Part shown: piece by piece, positions 1-11,665 of the stretch | Layout: each line of letters begins with the position of its first letter | How positions within the stretch are numbered: the first letter of the stretch is position 1 | Source: Inia geoffrensis | Lineage: Eukaryota; Chordata; Mammalia; Artiodactyla; Iniidae | Length of the DNA: 64,000 nucleotides | Direction: 5' to 3' | NCBI GenBank assembly: GCA_036417435.1 | Contig: CM070905.1 | Span: 66,295,092 to 66,359,091 of the forward strand | Notes under the pieces: model-generated | Database searches by the model: none | What the model was told of the DNA's origin: nothing | The model's input: only the letters and a program-made list of their open reading frames with translations | Made by a program: the position numbers and the translations under genes

Positions 1-299
1 TGAATACGCTTAATGACTAAAGACAGGCATTTCATAATATCTGAGTTTATAATTATAAAAGCTTTGGTATATTGCTCTATGGGAATTTCAAATATCTGTG
101 AATTTAAAAAATTGTATAACTTCCCCAAAGATGTGGAAAAGAGAAAAACTACCTTTTAGCTCCAAATTCAGTGAGAAATAAAAAGTTAATCATTAAGCTT
201 CTAATATTCAAAATTGTATTATGGACTCTGTAACAACACAAAAGGCTGAAAAGCAAGGTCAAATAGAGAGTGATGGACTTGCTAAGTCTCTTTACTTTG
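1..299. other. AT-rich sequence, nothing recognised
   Basis: No repeat family, RNA gene or coding frame recognised before the L1 homology begins. Confidence 0.5.
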
Positions 300-1438
300 T
301 CATCCTTTATATATTAAAGGATGAATGCTCTTGAAAAGAATACAAATAGACTGAAAGTAAAAGGATGGACAATAACATTATGCAAACAGTAACCACAAGA
401 AAACTGGACTGGCTGTACTAAAATCAGACAAAAATATCTTAAAAAAATGTTACTAGAGACAGAGACATTTTATAACAAAAGTTTCAATCCATGAGGAAGA
501 TATACATCTAATATCAGAGCACAAAAATACATGAAGCAAAATCTGAGAGAAACAAAGGGAAAAAAAATACGTACTTCAACAGTAATAGTTGGGGACTTCA
601 ATACTCCACTTTCAACATGAATAGAAAAATGGGCAGAAAATCATCAAGGAAACAGAGCCAGAACAACACACTATAAACCAACTTGACTTAATGGACATCT
701 ACAGAACACTCTACCCAACAACAGCAGAATATAAATTCTTCTGGAGTGCACATGGAACATTTTCCAGGATGGACAATACATTAGACCATAAGACAAACCT
801 CAATAAATTTGAAAAGATAAAAATTATACCAAGTATGTTCTCTGACTGCAATAGAATGAATATATAAATCAAGAGCAGAAAGAAATTTAAGAAACTTAAA
901 AATACATGGAAATTAAACAACCTAGAAAAGCAAGAGGTCAAAGAAATGAAAATAGAAATGAGGAAATACATTGAAAAGGATTAAAAGAAAGATACAACAC
1001 ACCAAAATTTATGGGATGCTGCTAAAGTAGTGTTTAGAGGAAAATTATAGATATATATGCCTATAATTAAAAAAGAAAAAGGTCCCAATATAATGAACTA
1101 ATCTTTCGCCTGAAGACTGGAAAAAGAAGTAGAGAAAAATCAGTTAAACCAAAAGCTGGTTCTTTGAAAAAAATCAACAAAGGTGACATACTTCTAGGTT
1201 TGCTGAGAAAAAAAGAAGACTCATTTACTAGAATCAAAATGAAACAGGGCTTCCCTGGTGGCGCAGTGGTTGAGAGTCCGCCTGCCGATGCAGGGGATAC
1301 GGGTTCGTGCCCCGGTCTGGGAAGATCCCACATGCCGCGGAGCGGCTGGGCCCGTGAGCCATGGCCGCTGAGCCTGCGCGTCCGGAGCCTGTGCTCCGCA
1401 ACGGGAGAGGCCACAACAGTGAGAGGCCCGCATACCGC

Positions 1439-1475
<37 letters not shown>

Positions 1476-2477
1476 AAACAGGGCACACCACTGCAGATCT
1501 TATTAAGGAATACTATTACAGTTGCATGCCAGTACATTAGATAACTTATACAAAATTGAGAAATTCCTAAAAAGACACAAAGTACAAAACTGATTCAGGA
1601 AAAAGTAAGCAATCCAAATAGATTTATATCATGTGAAAAGACTGAATCAGTAAAAAAAAAAAGACACAAACATCCAAAAAGAAAAGGCCAGGTCTAGATG
1701 GCATCAATGCTCAATACTACCTAACATTTAAAGAATAATACCAATTCTTCACAAACATTTCCAAAAGATAGAAAAAGATGGAATACTTCCAGACTCATTC
1801 TATGAGCCCAGTATTACCCTGATACCAAAGCCAGAAAATGATATTGCAGGAAAAAAAAAAGCCTATGAACCAATGTATCTTTTGAATATAGATACAAAAG
1901 TCCTCAGCAAAATACTAGCAAATCCAGAAATACAGACAAAGAATTATAAACCATGACCAGGTAGGATTTATCCTAGGCATGCAAGGTTGATTCAACATCC
2001 AAAAATGAATTAAGGTAATATACCATATTAACAGAATAAAAAACAAAATCCATATGTGCTTCTCAATAGACACAGAAAAATCACTTGAAAAAAATCTAAC
2101 ACATTATGATAAAAAACTAGGAACAGAAGAAGGGCACTTGCTCAACCCAATAAAGGAAATCTACAAAAAAACCCGTAGCCACAACATACCTGATGGAGAA
2201 AGACTAGATGCTTTCTCATAAGATCAGGAACAAGACAAAGATATCCACTCTCACCACTTCTGTTCAACACTGTACTTGAGGTTGTAACCAGGACAACTAG
2301 GCAAGATAAATAAATAAAGATATCCAGATTGGAAAGAAAGAAGTAAAACTATCTTTATTCACAGATGACCTATTTTTTTATGTAAAAATCCTAAGAAATC
2401 CACTAAAAAACACAACAAAATATTAACACTAGTGAACACGTTCAGCAAGGCTTTAGGATATGCAAGATGCAAAATGT
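300..2477 (+). mobile_element. Old L1 fragment, ORF2 endonuclease to RT region
   Basis: The decayed plus-strand frames show L1 ORF2 signatures. Around 580-605 they read like 'VGDFNTP' (endonuclease domain). Further on come the 'GRSRWHQCSILP'-type decayed finger region, a remnant of the stretch before the FADD motif near 2,350, and a 'GYA' remnant near 2,458. Frames are broken throughout, so this is a dead, old (L1M-like) copy. It appears to continue at 3,593 after an insert of about 1.1 kb. A young SINE sits inside at 1,250. Confidence 0.85.
1250..1473 (+). mobile_element. CHR-type SINE, short form
   Basis: The head 'gcttccctggtggcgcag' carries tRNA A/B-box remnants ('ggttcgtgccccgg'), followed by the GC-rich body and an A-tail of about 33 bases. 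The target-site duplication 'aaaatgaaacaggg' lies on both sides (about 1,237-1,250 and 1,471-1,484). The low divergence and long pure A-tail suggest a young insertion. It interrupts the old L1. Confidence 0.95.
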
Positions 2478-2489
2478 GATTTTATTCTT

Positions 2490-2965
2490 TTTTTAAAATT
2501 CACATACCATAAAATTTACCATTTCTAAATGTAGAATTCAGTATGGGGTGTTTTTTTTTTCTTTTTGCATATTCACAAAGTTGTATACCACAATCAATTT
2601 TAGAACATTTTCATCACCCCAAAAAGACACCTGTATCATTAGCAGTCACTCCTGCCCATTCCCCTCTACCTTCAGCCACTGGCAACCACTAATTTTTTTG
2701 TCTCTATGGATTTACCTACTCTAGACATTGTATATAAAAGCAATCATATAATATGTGGCATTTTGTCTCTGGCTTTACCATGTTTTCAAGTTTCATCCAT
2801 GTTGCAGTACTTCATTCCTACTTATGGCCAAATAGTATTCCACTGGGTATACCACATTTTGTTTACCCATTCATCATTTGATGGGCATTTGGGTTGTTTC
2901 CACTTTTTTGCCTATTATGAATAATGCTGAAGTGGACCTTAATGAACAATTTTTTGTGTGAACAT
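2490..2965 (-). mobile_element. L1M 3' end, antisense
   Basis: Reads as the reverse complement of an L1M 3' region. The T-rich end at 2,488-2,494 is followed by 'cacataccataaaattta', and 2,820-2,940 matches the familiar antisense ORF2 tail (the 'ttccattgtatggatatacc'-type stretch). It is 5'-truncated near 2,965. It lies between two halves of an older plus-strand L1. Confidence 0.8.
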
Positions 2966-3152
2966 ATGCTGTTTCATTCACCAGGGGCAGTAGAGATAGC
3001 CCAATAGTTAAGGATGTTAGAATCTGAAGCCACCTTGCATGTGTTCAAAGCCTGGCTCTGCTACTTAATAGTATGTGACTTTGGGTAAATGGCCTAGCAT
3101 ATATGTAACTCAGTTTTCTTACTTGTAAAATAGGGTAATAATAATACTTATC

Positions 3153-3356
3153 GGGCTTCCCTGGTGGCGCAGTGGTTGAGAGTCCGCCTGCCGATGCAGG
3201 GGACACGGGTTTGTGCCCCGGTCCGGGAAGATCCCACATGCCGCGAAGTGGCTGGGCCCGTGAGCCATGGCTGCTGAGCCTGCACGTCCAGAGCCTGTGC
3301 TCCGCAATGGGAGAGGCCACAACAGTGAGAGGCCCACGTACCGCAAAAAAAAAAAA
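3153..3356 (+). mobile_element. CHR-type SINE, short form, inside MIR
   Basis: Canonical head at 3,153 and short-form body ending in an A-tail near 3,343-3,360. The flanking duplication of about 17 bp ('taataataatacttatc') occurs just before the head and again after the tail, which fixes the target inside the MIR. Confidence 0.95.
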
Positions 3357-3386
3357 AAAATAATAATAATAATAATAATAATACTT
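3357..3386. repeat. (TAA)n microsatellite
   Basis: About eight TAA units at the junction of the SINE A-tail and the duplicated MIR target. They probably expanded from the 'taataataa' already present in the target. Confidence 0.85.
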
Positions 3387-3592
3387 ATCCTGTGGGTATT
3401 GTGAGAATTAAATGATTTTATGTGGGTAATGTATGTTAAAGTGCTTAGAATAATGCCCACACATAGTAGATGCTTTCTACATTTGCTGTGTTAAAATAAG
3501 CTGGCAAGGTTATTACCTTTTCTGTTTCACAAATGAAGAAACTGGGAGTTTCCCAAAGTTTTATGGGCCTTAGGGTGGTTAATTATATTCTT

Positions 3593-5085
3593 AAACATGT
3601 GCAATAAATAGACTAAGAAGGAAATTAAGAAAACAATTCCATTTATAATAGTTTCAAAAGAACAAATACTTAGGGATAAATTTAACAAAAGCACAAAACT
3701 TATATTCTGAATATAACAAACATTGTTGAAAGAAATTAAAGACCTAAGTATTTAAATGGAAATTCATCCGTGTTCTTGGATCTGAAAATTTAATGTTGTT
3801 AAGTTGGCAATACTCCCCAGATTTACATGCAGATTCATCACAGCTCCTAACAGAATAGCAGCTGACTCTTTTGTAAAGAATGACAAACTAATTGTAAAAT
3901 TCATATGGAATTTCAGAGGACCAGAATAGCTAAACTAATCTTGAAAAAGAGGAACAAAACAGGAGGACTCACATTTTCTCATTTCAAAATTTACTATAGA
4001 GCTACAGTAATCAAGAAAGTTTAGTGGTGGCATGAGGAGAGACATAGATTGATGAGTAAAATTGACAGTCCAGAAATAAACCCATGTACCTATGGTTTTT
4101 AAATGATTTTTGAGACGGGTGCCCAGATCAGTCAATGGGGAAATGACAATCTTTTCAACAAAACTGGATATCCACGTGCAAAATAATGAAATTGGACCCT
4201 TTGGTTATACCATATACAAAGTTAATTCAAAATGGATCAAAGACCAAAATACAAGAGCTAAAACTAAAAGACTTAGGAAAAATATTGGGGTAAATCTTCA
4301 TGACTGTAGATTTGGCAATGGACTTCAAGGTAGGACAACAAAGCACAAGCAACAAAAGATAGACAAACTGGACTTCATCAAAATTAGCAACTTCCATGCT
4401 TCAAAGGACATTATCAAGAAAGTGAAAAGACGACCCACAGAATGGGAGAAAATAACTGCAAATCCACACGTCTGCTAAGATAATTGTATTTAGACTATAC
4501 AAATAATACGACTCAATAACAAAAAGGCCAATGACCCAGTTAAAAAATTGGCAAAGTATTTGTGTAGGTGTTTCTCTAAAGAAGATATGTAAATGTTCAA
4601 TAAACACATGAAAAAATGCTTGACATCATTGGCCGCCAGAGAAATGCAAATCAAACCACAATGAGACGTCACTTCACACCCACTAGAATGGCTAGAATCA
4701 AAATTTCAGATAAAAAAACTTTTTTTCAGATAATAACAAGCGCTGACGAGGCTGTGGATAAATTAAAACCCTCATACACTGCTGCAGGAGTGTAAAACAG
4801 TGCAGCCACTTTGGAAAACAGTCTGGCTATTCCTGAAATGCTTAAACACAGAGTTACCCTATGATCCAATAACTCCACTCCTAGGTATATATCTAAAAGA
4901 AATGAAAATGTGTCCATACAAAAACGTATCCCCAGATGTTTACAGCAGCATTATTTATAATAGCCATAATGTAAAAACAATCCAAATGTTCATCAACTGA
5001 TTGATTTATATACAAAACGTGGTATGTACTTACAATGGAATATTATTCCATCACAAAAAGAGAGGAAGTACTGATACACTGAAGT
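3593..5085 (+). mobile_element. Old L1 fragment, ORF2 C-terminal half and 3' part
   Basis: Starts in ORF2 ('gaaattaagaaaacaattcc') and runs through the conserved C-terminal landmarks: the 'catgaaaaaatgcttgacat' stretch near 4,605, the 'aaatgcaaatcaaaccacaa' stretch near 4,640 and the 'cccagatgtttacagcagca' stretch near 4,930. Frames are broken. Its first bases continue where the fragment ending at 2,477 stops, so both are probably one element. Confidence 0.85.
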
Positions 5086-5607
5086 AAATTCCTTTATAAA
5101 TATTGGTCATTTTTCTGGAAACATATCATCTAACTGTAGTAAGTACATATTATATATTATTACATGTATTTTTTGAAAAGTTCTTCATGAAGATCTAGTT
5201 AATGTGTAAGCAACCAAAGACAGAACAGATCAGTGATAGCTTGTTGAGGTCTGTCATTTTAGGAAATAACTTAATTGTGTTCTAATATTCTCTTTACAGT
5301 TTTAAGGGTGAGTGCTGCTCTCCCTTCCTCTTTTACAGAGCAAACTTACCTTAGCAAACTAGATTAAGATCAACAAGATGATAAAATAAAATTATATCCT
5401 GAGCACTTATAAATGTTGCACACAATCTTTTTTTTAAAGCTGTGGGTAGTTTTACACAGATCAGATTTATTTCCAAAAACCATAAGGAAACTTATAAGAA
5501 CAAGTCACCTTTCATTTAATGTTCCTATCTGTGTGAACACAAAACAATCAGGAAGGGCTAAGGAATATTGTTTTAACTTCACAGCGTTTTCAACCATGTG
5601 TTCTTCA
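5086..5607. other. Non-coding, nothing recognised
   Basis: AT-rich sequence after the L1 with no recognised repeat, RNA or long open frame. Confidence 0.45.
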
Positions 5608-6955
5608 TCGTGGATTGAAGTGGGAGGGGAGCTACTCGCTCCTCAGAGATCTCTTTTACAGTAGCAAAACTGATTCTAAGAGATATACACAAAACTTAAC
5701 TGAATTATTGTAGGGGTAAAATGCTAATCAATTTATTATTTCCGGGGGTAGGGAGGGAGTGGTGCAGAAATCGTTTCGTTTGGAACTGAATTCCTTTCGG
5801 ATATTTCAGATCCAGTTGTCGCTAGGATGCCTGGAAGATCCAGCAAAAGTTTCTTATGGTAATAAAGGGACCTTAAGGAGTGGATATCAGCAGGAAACAA
5901 AGGAACAAAAAAGTGACTGAGGGTCTTAAGAGCAGAAAAATAGGAGGCAACAGTCGCCTGTGCACAAAGGAAAACTGAAGAGTGCCAAGGTTGTAAAGTG
6001 ACCATTTCAAAGAAGGCGGTAGGACAGGGAGGAGGTTGGTATGGGACAAGTATTCGATGAGGCCATAAAGGTGCACAGGCACGCTCCACGTGTCATCCGG
6101 GAAGTTAGCCCCCCTCCTCCAAAGGCCCAGGTGGCGCCCCTGCGCTGCCTTAACGCCAGCGCCCTACGTGGCCGACCTTTCCCGGTGGCCAGGAGCATCA
6201 ATGCCAGCGTCAGCACCCGGACTCCGTCGAGCATCGCTACTGCCGCAGGTGGGACGAAGGCGTCGCTGATCCCTGGCCGAGGGTGCTACAGCAGCCTCTC
6301 CGTCCTCCTATCACAGAACTCAGTCCGTTCCTGCTCGCTCTTCAGGGTTGCCGCGCATCCTTGCTGTGGGGCGCGCTGGTCTTTTCCAGGGATAACCCAG
6401 CGAGCCTGGTGGCTCCTCCCTCCCAAACCCCGCCCACCCGCTGGAAAGCCACGCCCAACTGTCCCCGAGACCGCCGTGCGCCCTGCGTGTCCTGGCTGTG
6501 GCTTCACCACCCTGGTTGTCAACAGCAGTCGCACATTCTCGGGGAAGACTCCCAGGATATAAGGGCATCCCGTGTCTTGCTGTTCTAACAAATGCTTTAG
6601 GAAAACTTGGTATTCCTAGAAACTGTTCTCATGGACCTCCAATAAAAGAAGGCTTGCAAGGTTCTGCTGGCAGGGAGAGGGCCCCTGATCATACCTGCAG
6701 ATGGACTCTTCACCTGGTAATCAGGGTTGCTGGTTTGCCTCCACAGGTGCTTCTCAGAAGTTGCACCTGCCACTTTCGGCCTCAGTGTGAACGATGGAAA
6801 GAGGAAGTAGAGATTACTGCTGCGACAGTAGTAGCTCTTTTCCTCTGTCTATATGGCAGGTTTTTCAGAAGTGAACTGGAGGGCGTTTAGACATTTTCCA
6901 AGTACGTGGGCACAGTCATCATGTATTTGCTGATGATTCCCAGAGCTCTCTCAGT
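5608..6955. other. GC-rich module, copy 1 (unidentified, duplicated at 15.9 kb)
   Basis: About 1.35 kb that aligns by eye with 15,890-17,045. Shared anchors include 'agatct...ttacag.agcaaaa' (5,647 and 15,927), 'gct.gaatgcctgg.ag' (5,821 and 16,010), 'aaaggaaaact' (5,966 and 16,135), 'gtggc.aggagca' (6,184 and 16,330), 'cctgcaga' (6,694 and 16,775), 'gcttctcagaag' (6,750 and 16,831) and 'cagagctctctc/cagagttccctc'. The middle (about 6,080-6,560) is rich in CpG, unlike its surroundings. A TATA-like 'ggatataagggc' lies near 6,556 and an AATAAA-like 'ccaataaaag' near 6,638. No coding frame is shared by the two copies. It could be a duplicated CpG-island promoter with first exon, or an unrecognised LTR. 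Function unknown. Confidence 0.55.
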
Positions 6956-8514
6956 TGTCCAGTGGTGACCCAGTGACTCAGGAGTTTTCAACACATGGTT
7001 ACATGACTCCCAGGGTTGCCCTGGGGATGGTTTCCAATCCACAGTTGTCTTCAGATGTGTGGTTGCCTCTGCAGAGAGAAGGGGCCTTTTCTTCTTCTTC
7101 TTAACCGATTCTTCATCTTTTTACATCTTTAAACGAAACCTCACTCTTCTAGTTTTTTTGAGTCCTTTTATCCATCACCTGAGACTTCACCCTTAGACTA
7201 GAGCCTGTACCTGAGGGGAAAGAAGACACTGGTCAACAGATGGTAGTCCTGGAGTCCTGGTGAGCGTCAGGGTTCAGGCCACAGTTCCATTTATAGATTT
7301 GGACGATTAAAGCATGGACTATGTATGGTGATAAAGACAGCAGGTGCCCAAATGTATAAAAAAGTTCTTTTAAAAATTGTTTATAGTTTGTTTGAAAGAA
7401 ATTACCATTTAAAAGTTTAAAAACTGTTTCCAAACGTATAAGCATTAGTCCATCTTGTAAAAAATTTCTTTGTGCTGTGCAAAACTTGTGTTTAGCCCCC
7501 TTTTAGATGCAGAAGAGGCGTCCAATCTTCCAGGAAAAAACTGAAACATAAGTTTTTGGTGGGCGTGGAAGATGAGTTTCATCTTAAAGACTAATCGTGG
7601 AAGAACAATTTAATGTGAGCAGGTTGAAAACCCAAAGATTTTTTAGCCTCCATCTTTTGTTTCAGTTTATCAAAGCCCTAATAAAACTGGGACAGAAAGA
7701 TAAACATCGATTTTTCTCAGTCTATTTGTGAAATCACCAGAAATAAAGTAATGGTTATAATCAGGATTAAATAACATCAGGCTTTTTTGTAAATTTATTG
7801 TCCAGCAATATCTGTAGAAATGCAATCAACTTTTATACTTTCCTGGAGGACAACATCACTTGCCTAACTTCCAGCAAACCCTGAGCATAGAATGTAAAGT
7901 ATAATATGTCTCATTTTCCCCTTCAGTTTTGGTTGATGAATACCAGTTTATGAGTTTACAATATACTTGTAACAGAGAACAGATTTTCCTCCATGTAAGT
8001 GAGTTAAGATGGAAAATACCTGAAAACAACTTAATTGTTTTTCAGATCTCAATAGTAAATTCATCTAAACTGGCTTGAGTCTGCAAGAATATACTGAATA
8101 AAAATTAGTTACAGGACTGTGGGAAAAACAAAAAGTAATAAAAATAATGTTTTAACATATATTATGTAGTGAGATTCATCAAAATTTGGTATAATGTTCA
8201 AATTTTTAAAACTTTTTAATTTTTGAAAAGCAGGATAAAGAATGGAGGCATGGTACTCTAATTATAAATACCAGTGGTACGTGTAAAATGCAGTAAATAC
8301 CACTGAGAGAGAAATAATACAGAATGTCTGTGTGGAAGATAAAATGAAGCCAAGTACAGTATAACTTGAGTGAAAGGAAACACTAATCAGGAGAAAATTT
8401 CAAAGGATAATTTCCTTGAAAAAGGAAATAACTCAGCTCTTCTCAGGTTCACGTGCAAAATTATGCTGAACTTATATGAGTAAATCCCCCGAATTCAGGG
8501 GATAGAAAGACACA
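6956..8514. other. Non-coding stretch, nothing recognised
   Basis: No gene, RNA or clear repeat seen. A possible short MIR or L2 trace cannot be excluded by eye. Confidence 0.4.
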
Positions 8515-8684
8515 GTGATTAAGTGCACAAATCCTGAGGTCAGGACACTTGGGTTCTAATCCTAGATTTGCTACCTATTTACTGACTCTGTCACCTTGGA
8601 TGGCACTCTGAACTTTTTTTTTGTGCCATGGGAATGATGGTAATAATACCTACCCCGTAGAGTTTAAGAAACAATAGTGTATGG
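8515..8684 (+). mobile_element. MIR SINE
   Basis: MIR landmarks in order: 'cacagtgattaagtgcacaa', 'cttgggttctaatcctag', 'gctacctatttactgact' and 'gggaatgatggtaataatac'. A CHR SINE is inserted at its 3' end. Confidence 0.85.
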
Positions 8685-9046
8685 GATTTCTCTGGTGGTC
8701 CAGTGGTAAAGAATCCACCTTACAATGCAGGGGACATGGTTTGATCCCTGGTAAGGGAACTAAGATCCCACATGCTGCGGGGCAACTAAGCCTGCTCGCC
8801 ACAGCTACTGAGCTTGAGCACCTCAACTAGAGAGCCTGCGTGCTGCAAATTACAGAGCCCATGTGCCATGGAGCCCAGGTGCCACAACTAGAGAGAAGCC
8901 CACCTGCCGCAACGAAAGATCCCGCACGCCTCAACGAAGATCCCGTGTGCCACAGCAGGACCCGATGCAGCAAAAAATAAATAAAATAAATAATAAATAA
9001 AATTTAAAAAAAAGAAATGGATTCATAAGACTGGCTGTTTTAAAAA
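8685..9046 (+). mobile_element. CHR-type SINE, long divergent form
   Basis: Head 'gatttctctggtggtccagt', B-box-like 'ggtttgatccctggtaaggg', then repeated 'gcaact.agcc' body and an AATAAA-rich tail. The imperfect duplication 'aagaaacaatagtgtatg' / 'aaggaaacaatagtatatg' (8,667-8,684 and 9,046-9,064) brackets it. More diverged than the short copies, so an older insertion. Confidence 0.9.
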
Positions 9047-9064
9047 AAGGAAACAATAGTATAT

Positions 9065-9739
9065 GTATGTGTGGGGGTGGGGGTGGTGTGGAGGAGGAGG
9101 GGTCTGGAGAGAGCGCGTTTAGGTAGTGTCTGGCATAGGGTAGCTACCATGAGTATACATAATAGTTTACAGGTAATAAAACCAAGGTGCAATACCACAT
9201 AACTATACTTGTCCTTTTGTTATTATAGAACGGTTCATCATTTCTCAGTGTTATCCTCTTACAGTGCTCAGGATAATTTGGCGTAACCTTACTGAGAAAC
9301 ACACGTTTATATAATGTATGAATTCCTTGGTCCGTGTATATTTTACTAAATGAGAGAGTCTGGGTCTCACCTGGATATATCTTTTTTTTCGGCAGGGGGA
9401 GAGGAGGTTTGATAGAAATGGCATTGAGGAAGAGAACAGTGTCATCAAATCAATTCTTGAGCTTCACAAATTAATGTTTTGGCTTTGGCACTGAGTTTAT
9501 ATTCAGGAGGCCATTGCTCCCAGACAGAGACACTAAATGGGACAGACATTTTGCCCCCAACAGTAGTAAATTCCTTTTCCTTAATGAGGAGTCAGCTAGA
9601 CACTTGATATATTAAAGAAAATTCACTGAAAGCATCCATTAACTGTGAATTTTATAATGTTTATTGTGGCATGCCTCTAGGAAATAACGTAAATAAGCTG
9701 AGAGAGGGGAGCTGCATGCTTAGCATGAATGCTTGTTTT
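9065..9739. other. Non-coding, with a G-rich tract
   Basis: Contains a G-rich run at 9,069-9,104 (blocks of five, five and four G). Otherwise no recognised repeat or gene. Confidence 0.4.
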
Positions 9740-9756
9740 AAGAATCAATCTTTTGG

Positions 9757-10316
9757 CCAACAAACACATGAAAGAATGCTCAACATCATTAATCATTAGA
9801 GAAATGCAAATCAAAACTACAATGAGATATCATCTCACACCAGTTAGAATGGCCATCATCAAAAAATCTAGAAACAATAAATGCTGGAGAGGGTGTGGAC
9901 AAAAGGGAACCCTCTTGCACTGCTGGTGGGAATGTGAATTGGTTCAGCCACTATGGAGAACAGTATGGAGGTTCCTTAAAAAACTAAAAATAGAACTACC
10001 ATATGACCCAGCAATCCCACTACTGGGCATATACCCTGAGAAAACCAAAATTGAAAAAGAGGCGTGTACCAAAATGTTCATCGCAGCTCTATTTACAATA
10101 GCCCGGGGATGGAAACAACCTAAGTGCCCATCGTCAGATGAATGGATAAAGAAGATGTGGCACATATACACAATGGAATATTACTCAGCATTAAAAAGAA
10201 ACGAAATTGAGCTATTTGTAATGAGGTGGATAGACCTCGAGTCTGTCATACAGAGTGAAGTAAGTCAGAAAGACAAAGACAAATACCGTATGCTAACACA
10301 TATATATGGAATTTAA
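9757..10316 (+). pseudogene. L1 ORF2 C-terminal fragment
   Basis: About 186 codons remain open from the truncation point to a TAA at 10,314-10,316. The frame contains the L1 ORF2 cysteine-rich motif as C-x3-C-x7-H-x4-C ('[18 protein letters not shown]') and the conserved tail '[17 protein letters not shown]'. The endonuclease and RT domains are absent, so it has no enzymatic capacity. The open frame just reflects young age. Confidence 0.93.
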
Positions 10317-10674
10317 GAAAAAAAAATGTTATGAAGAACCTAGGGGTAAGACAGGAATAAAGACACAGACCTACTGGAGAACGGACTTGAGGATATGGGG
10401 AGGGGGAGGGGTGAGCTATGAGAGGGCGAGGGAGGGGCATGGACATATATATACTAACAAACGTAAGGTGGATAGCTGATGGGAAGCAGCCGCTTGGCAC
10501 AGGGATATCGGCTCGGTGCTTTGTGACTGCCTGGAGGGGTGGGATAGGGAGGGAAGGAGGGAGGGAGATGCAAGAGGGAAGAAATATGTGAACGTGTGTA
10601 TATGTGTAACTGATTCACTTTGTTATGAAGTGGAAGCTGACACACCATTGTAGAGCAATTTTAACCCAATAAAG

Positions 10675-10712
<38 letters not shown>
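9757..10712 (+). mobile_element. Young 5'-truncated L1
   Basis: A 956 bp L1 3' end: ORF2 C-terminus, 3'UTR with a G-rich tract at 10,397-10,440, AATAAA at 10,669 and an A-tail of about 33. The perfect 17 bp duplication 'aagaatcaatcttttgg' flanks it (9,740-9,756 and 10,713-10,729). It is close in sequence to the corresponding part of the 37-43 kb L1, so it belongs to the same or a sister subfamily. Truncation during target-primed reverse transcription explains the missing 5' part. Confidence 0.97.
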
Positions 10713-10716
<4 letters not shown>

Positions 10717-10729
10717 ATCAATCTTTTGG

Positions 10730-10816
10730 GACTTCCCTGGTGGTGCAGTGGGTGGGAATCTGCCTGCCAATGAAGGGGACATGGGTTTGATCCCTAGTCC
10801 GGGAAGATCCCACATG
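10730..10816 (+). mobile_element. CHR SINE head, 3'-truncated
   Basis: The first 85 or so bases of a SINE ('acttccctggtggtgcagtg' to 'gggaagatcccacatgcc') stop abruptly and join L1 sequence at about 10,817. Retrotransposition usually loses 5' ends, so losing the 3' half points to a later deletion or a template switch. Confidence 0.85.
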
Positions 10817-11665
10817 CCAAGGATGTGAAGAAAAGGGAATCCTGTTGGTGGGAGTGTAAATTGGTGCAGTCACTATGGAAAACAGTATGGAGGTTCCTCA
10901 AAAAACTAAAAATAGAGCAACAATATGAGCCAGCAATTCCACTCCTGGGTATATATCTGAAGAAAACAAAAACACTACTTTGAAAAGGTACATTCACCGC
11001 AATGTTCACAGCAGCATCATTTACAATTGCCAAGATATGGATGGAAGCAACCTAAGTGTCCATCAACAGATAAATGGATAAAGAAGATGTGGTGCATGTA
11101 TATATATAATTATATATATAATTGAATATTACTCAGCCAAAAAATAGAATGAAATTCTGCCATTTGCAACAACATGGGTGACCTAGAGGGTAATATGCTT
11201 AGTGAAATGTCATAAGTGAGATAAGTCTCATGAAATAAGTCATGAGAAAGACAGATACTGTATGATATCACTTTTAAATATATGTGGAATTAAAAAAATA
11301 AAACATACTGTATGTTAATCACTGTTAAATATATGTGGAATTTAAAAAAAAATAAAACAAATAAATGAATATAGAAGAACAGAAACAGACTGAGATAAAG
11401 AGAACAAACTAGTGGTTACCAGTGGGCAGAAGGAAGGGGAGAGGGACAAAACAGGAACAGGGGATTAAGAGGTACAAACTACTATGTATAAAATAAATAA
11501 GCAACAAAGATATATTGTTCAGTACAGGGGAATATAGCCATTAGTTTGTAATAACTTTAAATGGAGTATAATCTATACAAATACTGAATCACTTGGTGCA
11601 TAGCTGAAACTAATATTGTAAATCAACTATTCTTACATTTATAATGTAAAATAAAATCAGATAAA
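10817..11665 (+). mobile_element. Older L1 3' fragment
   Basis: ORF2 C-terminal landmarks are present but mutated: 'gtaaattggtgcagtcacta', 'aaaaactaaaaatagagcaa', 'ccaagatatggatggaagca' and 'tactcagcc'. A 3'UTR follows. Around 11,262-11,345 a segment of about 60 bp with 'aaatatatgtggaatt' is tandemly duplicated. Confidence 0.88.

Larger units (their letters stand above)
2975..3480 (+). mobile_element. MIR SINE, split by a CHR SINE
   Basis: The MIR core and tail are recognisable: 'gcctggctctgctactta' near 3,050, 'gtgactttgggtaaatggc' near 3,076, the 'aaaatagggtaataataa' motif, then after the CHR insertion 'gtgagaattaaatgatt' and 'agtgcttagaataatgccc'. Ancient mammalian SINE, non-coding. Confidence 0.85.

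Noticed and set aside
6041..6562. 173-codon plus-strand frame in the GC-rich module
   Set aside because: High GC lengthens chance frames. Copy 2 at 16 kb does not keep this frame, and the product is low-complexity Pro/Arg/Ser.
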